Shown: piece by piece, positions 18,202 through 20,334 of the stretch
Numbering within the stretch: the stretch's first letter is position 1
How the letters are laid out: each line of letters begins with the position of its first letter
Origin: a virus
IMG/VR virus record: IMGVR_UViG_3300031673_000603
Span: 1-20,334 of that record
Length of the DNA stretch: 20,334 nt
Direction: 5' to 3' (one strand)
Notes under the pieces: model-generated
The model's input: the letters and a program-made list of their open reading frames with translations, nothing else
What the model was told of the DNA's origin: nothing
The model's database searches: none
Position numbers and translations under genes: made by a program

Positions 18202-20334
18202 GTGTCTACTGAGTCGCAAGACCTGCTCAATTTTGTTGCGCAATTGCCTGAGGGCTTTGCCTACGCGCCTATCTACGTCAAGGGTTCCAGCCTTCAGTCC
18301 GGGAAGGTCAGCAAGGGCAAGACGCCGCTGGAGAAGTCGCACCATGCGGTGTTGACGCCGGCTGATGTGGCGCTACAGATCCAGCGCAGGCCCGATGTTT
18401 TTCGGGCTGTAGGTGTTTTTACTGGTGCCCGTAGCCAAGGTCTGGTGATCTTGGACGTGGACCGCAACCTTTCCAGGTTGGCTAAGCAGTGGGCTGACAC
18501 CCTTGATGGGGCCCCCAAGGTCACCAGCACCAAGGGCAACGCTGCGAAGTACCTGTACCGCGTTCCAGAGGCTCTGTGGGGCGAGGTAAGTGGTTTTGGG
18601 TTGTCGGATACCGGGGCCGGCTATGAAGTGCTCTGGGGGCGCCAGGGGCTGCTGTATGGGGCCTATCCGGGCTCCAGTGATGGGAAGGGGGCCGAAGGCT
18701 TCTATGGCTTTGAGGGCGATCTGGAGGTTATTCCAGAGGCTCCAGCGTGGTTGCTAGCTGAGATGAAGGACCATGCCGGCAAAGGCCCGGTTGATGGTGG
18801 CTTCATCAAAAACCGGAAGGCGTTGGACTTTTCGGATCGGGCACCGGAAGAGGTGGCTGAAATTATTCAGTCGGCTTTGCGGGTGATTCCAGGGCAAGGC
18901 GGTGGCAGCCGGGACCACTGGATCAAAGTTGGTATGGCGATCCACTCGGAGTTGCCTACCGACCTTGGTTTGGCGTTGTGGTCAGCGTGGTCAGCGGACG
19001 ATCCAGAGTTTGCTGATGACTGGACTGATGGGAACCCTTGTGAGGATGCCTGGAAGAGCTTTAAGCGGGGCTCGGTGAGCCTCGGGACGCTGTTCTGGCT
19101 GGCAGATCAGCAGCTGCCGGGCCGGCTGTGGTTGTCCGAAGATCTGCGGAAGGTTGTTACCGATATTGAAGTTGACAACGTGACCCGGATTCGGCAAGTC
19201 ACGTTGAACTACGCCGAGGTTATTAAGCGGGCTAGGGCGCTCCAGGAATTGGATAACCCGGCTGAGATGGCCCACTGCATGAATGTTTTGGCGCTTGAAG
19301 CTGGGTATCGGGATGCCGGTGCGTTGGAGCGCCTGCTCATTAGTCAGATCCAGTACGAACAACAGGAGGATGAAATCGGCATGGATCGTTTGCTATCCAA
19401 GGATCTGCGGTTTGAGTATCTGATCCCGGATCTGTTGCCCTGCCCTGGCACGGTCATGATCCACGGGGCTGGGGGAGACGGTAAGTCGATGTCGGCTTGG
19501 ACCATTGCCAAGCATGTGGCGAGGGGTATTCCGTTTTCGGTGCGGGGTGATCTTGTTCCAGTGGAAGCTGGGCCGGTGTTGATCCTGAACGGGGACCAGT
19601 CTGAAGTTCAGGTTCAGCAGCAAATGCGCGACCTGGAATTTGATGCCTCTGATCCTGTGACGGTGGTTATGGGCTGGGACTTGAACTGGTACTTCCGGTT
19701 TGTCAAGTTGATTGAGAAGCACCGTCCCAAGCTGGTGATTATTGATTCGATCACGGGTTGTAGCCGGGGTTCTGCGTTCGACGAGAACAAGAAAGAGTTT
19801 GCTAGCCCGATTTACTGGCTGTCGAACAACAACGGCAGGCTCTTTCCCGGCTGCACCATCCTGCTGATCCACCACGCCAACAAGACCGGGGGGTTCAGGG
19901 GGTCTACGGCTATTAGGGACGCTGTGGACGAGGTGTGGGGGCTTAGGAGGCCCGATAAGCGCCAGTTGGAGCAGGTAGGGCACAACGCTCGTTTGATCGC
20001 CGTGGAGAAGTCCAGAGCAGGCAGGGATGGTTCCAGGCTTCTGATGAAGCTGGAAGACGACCTCACGTTCTCGCTCGCTGATTACGTCGAAACCGACGTG
20101 GAGAGTGCCAACCCTGCATCGGTGGTGGATCGCGTCTTACAGCGCCTCAGAGCGGCCTATCCGAGGGCTCTAGCTGTGACCGACCTGGCAGCTGATCCAC
20201 TCTGCGGTGGGAAGGTCGCCGCTATTCGTAAATCGCTCCAGCGCCTTCTCTCTAGGGGGTTGATTGAGATAGGGGGTGTTGCGGAGTCCGGTAAGGCAGG
20301 TAGACCGTCGAACCAGTACGTAGCTTTACTGTCG
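18202..20334 (+). CDS. Primase-helicase, Prim-Pol plus RepA-like ATPase (runs off right edge)
   Basis: 711 codons from GTG 18202 with no stop before the window end; ribosome-binding site GGGAG lies 9 bases upstream. Residues about 20-190 form an archaeo-eukaryotic primase (Prim-Pol) domain with LVILDVDRN (D85, D87 as metal ligands). Residues about 215-315 resemble a PriCT linker domain (EIIQSALRVIPGQGGG). Residues about 405-600 are a RecA-like ATPase of the RepA/AAA_25 type: Walker A GAGGDGKS at 422-429, Walker B KLVIIDS with D515, and HHANKT as sensor-like segment. A C-terminal winged helix follows (VTDLAADPLCGGKVAAIRKS). It would prime and unwind DNA at the phage fork. The usual histidine of Prim-Pol motif II is not obvious near STKGNAAKYLYR. 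Confidence 0.88.
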   Translation, partial: MSTESQDLLNFVAQLPEGFAYAPIYVKGSSLQSGKVSKGKTPLEKSHHAVLTPADVALQIQRRPDVFRAVGVFTGARSQGLVILDVDRNLSRLAKQWADTLDGAPKVTSTKGNAAKYLYRVPEALWGEVSGFGLSDTGAGYEVLWGRQGLLYGAYPGSSDGKGAEGFYGFEGDLEVIPEAPAWLLAEMKDHAGKGPVDGGFIKNRKALDFSDRAPEEVAEIIQSALRVIPGQGGGSRDHWIKVGMAIHSELPTDLGLALWSAWSADDPEFADDWTDGNPCEDAWKSFKRGSVSLGTLFWLADQQLPGRLWLSEDLRKVVTDIEVDNVTRIRQVTLNYAEVIKRARALQELDNPAEMAHCMNVLALEAGYRDAGALERLLISQIQYEQQEDEIGMDRLLSKDLRFEYLIPDLLPCPGTVMIHGAGGDGKSMSAWTIAKHVARGIPFSVRGDLVPVEAGPVLILNGDQSEVQVQQQMRDLEFDASDPVTVVMGWDLNWYFRFVKLIEKHRPKLVIIDSITGCSRGSAFDENKKEFASPIYWLSNNNGRLFPGCTILLIHHANKTGGFRGSTAIRDAVDEVWGLRRPDKRQLEQVGHNARLIAVEKSRAGRDGSRLLMKLEDDLTFSLADYVETDVESANPASVVDRVLQRLRAAYPRALAVTDLAADPLCGGKVAAIRKSLQRLLSRGLIEIGGVAESGKAGRPSNQYVALLS

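Noticed and set aside
19393-19983. Long minus-strand frame of 196 codons inside the primase-helicase gene
   Set aside because: It is rich in P, R, H and N as expected of a shadow of a GC-rich gene, and the plus strand carries the Walker motifs.
1-20334. tRNA genes, integrase and attachment sites, lysis cassette, HIP1 (GCGATCGC) sites
   Set aside because: Looked for by eye on both strands and not seen; absence is not proof, and a lysis module may lie outside the window.

Overview
The window looks like part of a tailed double-stranded DNA phage genome, most likely a siphovirus-like phage of a unicellular cyanobacterium. The evidence is a nearly complete head/packaging/tail gene set, a short glycine-rich tape-measure motif of a kind I associate with cyanophages, and G+C-rich codons. 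The host assignment is inference. I found no tRNA, rRNA, CRISPR array, insertion sequence or integrase.

Almost everything from 1 to 18057 is transcribed leftward (minus strand). Read in that direction, the right part is a replication/recombination block: a putative single-strand DNA-binding protein, two small unknown genes, a RecB-like nuclease and a candidate small terminase (18057 to 15414). Next come small unknown genes (14380 to 13228). The packaging and head genes follow: large terminase, a 21-residue lysine-rich peptide, a 65-residue protein and the portal (13044 to 10037). Four beta-rich or collagen-like surface proteins come next, including a 746-residue protein with about 23 repeats, then scaffold and major capsid protein (10032 to 4594). 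Last are the connector and neck proteins, tail terminator, tail tube, a frameshifted tail assembly chaperone, and the start of the tape-measure gene, which runs off the left edge.

Three units read rightward. One is a small helix-turn-helix gene (4267-4539) inside the head block, whose start codon overlaps that of the opposing gene. The second is a two-gene cassette (14534-15234) with its own terminator. The third is a large primase-helicase (from 18202) that runs off the right edge.

The leftward genes appear to be split into several transcription units. Hairpin-plus-T terminators follow capsid, tail tube, the 66-residue gene, the 115-residue gene and the candidate small terminase. Many gene leaders carry a TANACT -10-like hexamer and/or a small palindrome built from ACTGT and ACAGT. 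In two leaders the palindrome sits where transcription would begin, which suggests a shared phage regulatory element. The 200-base noncoding stretch at 13390-13589, dense in TTGCGA motifs and perfect inverted repeats, is the best candidate for a cis-acting site such as an origin, packaging site or operator array.
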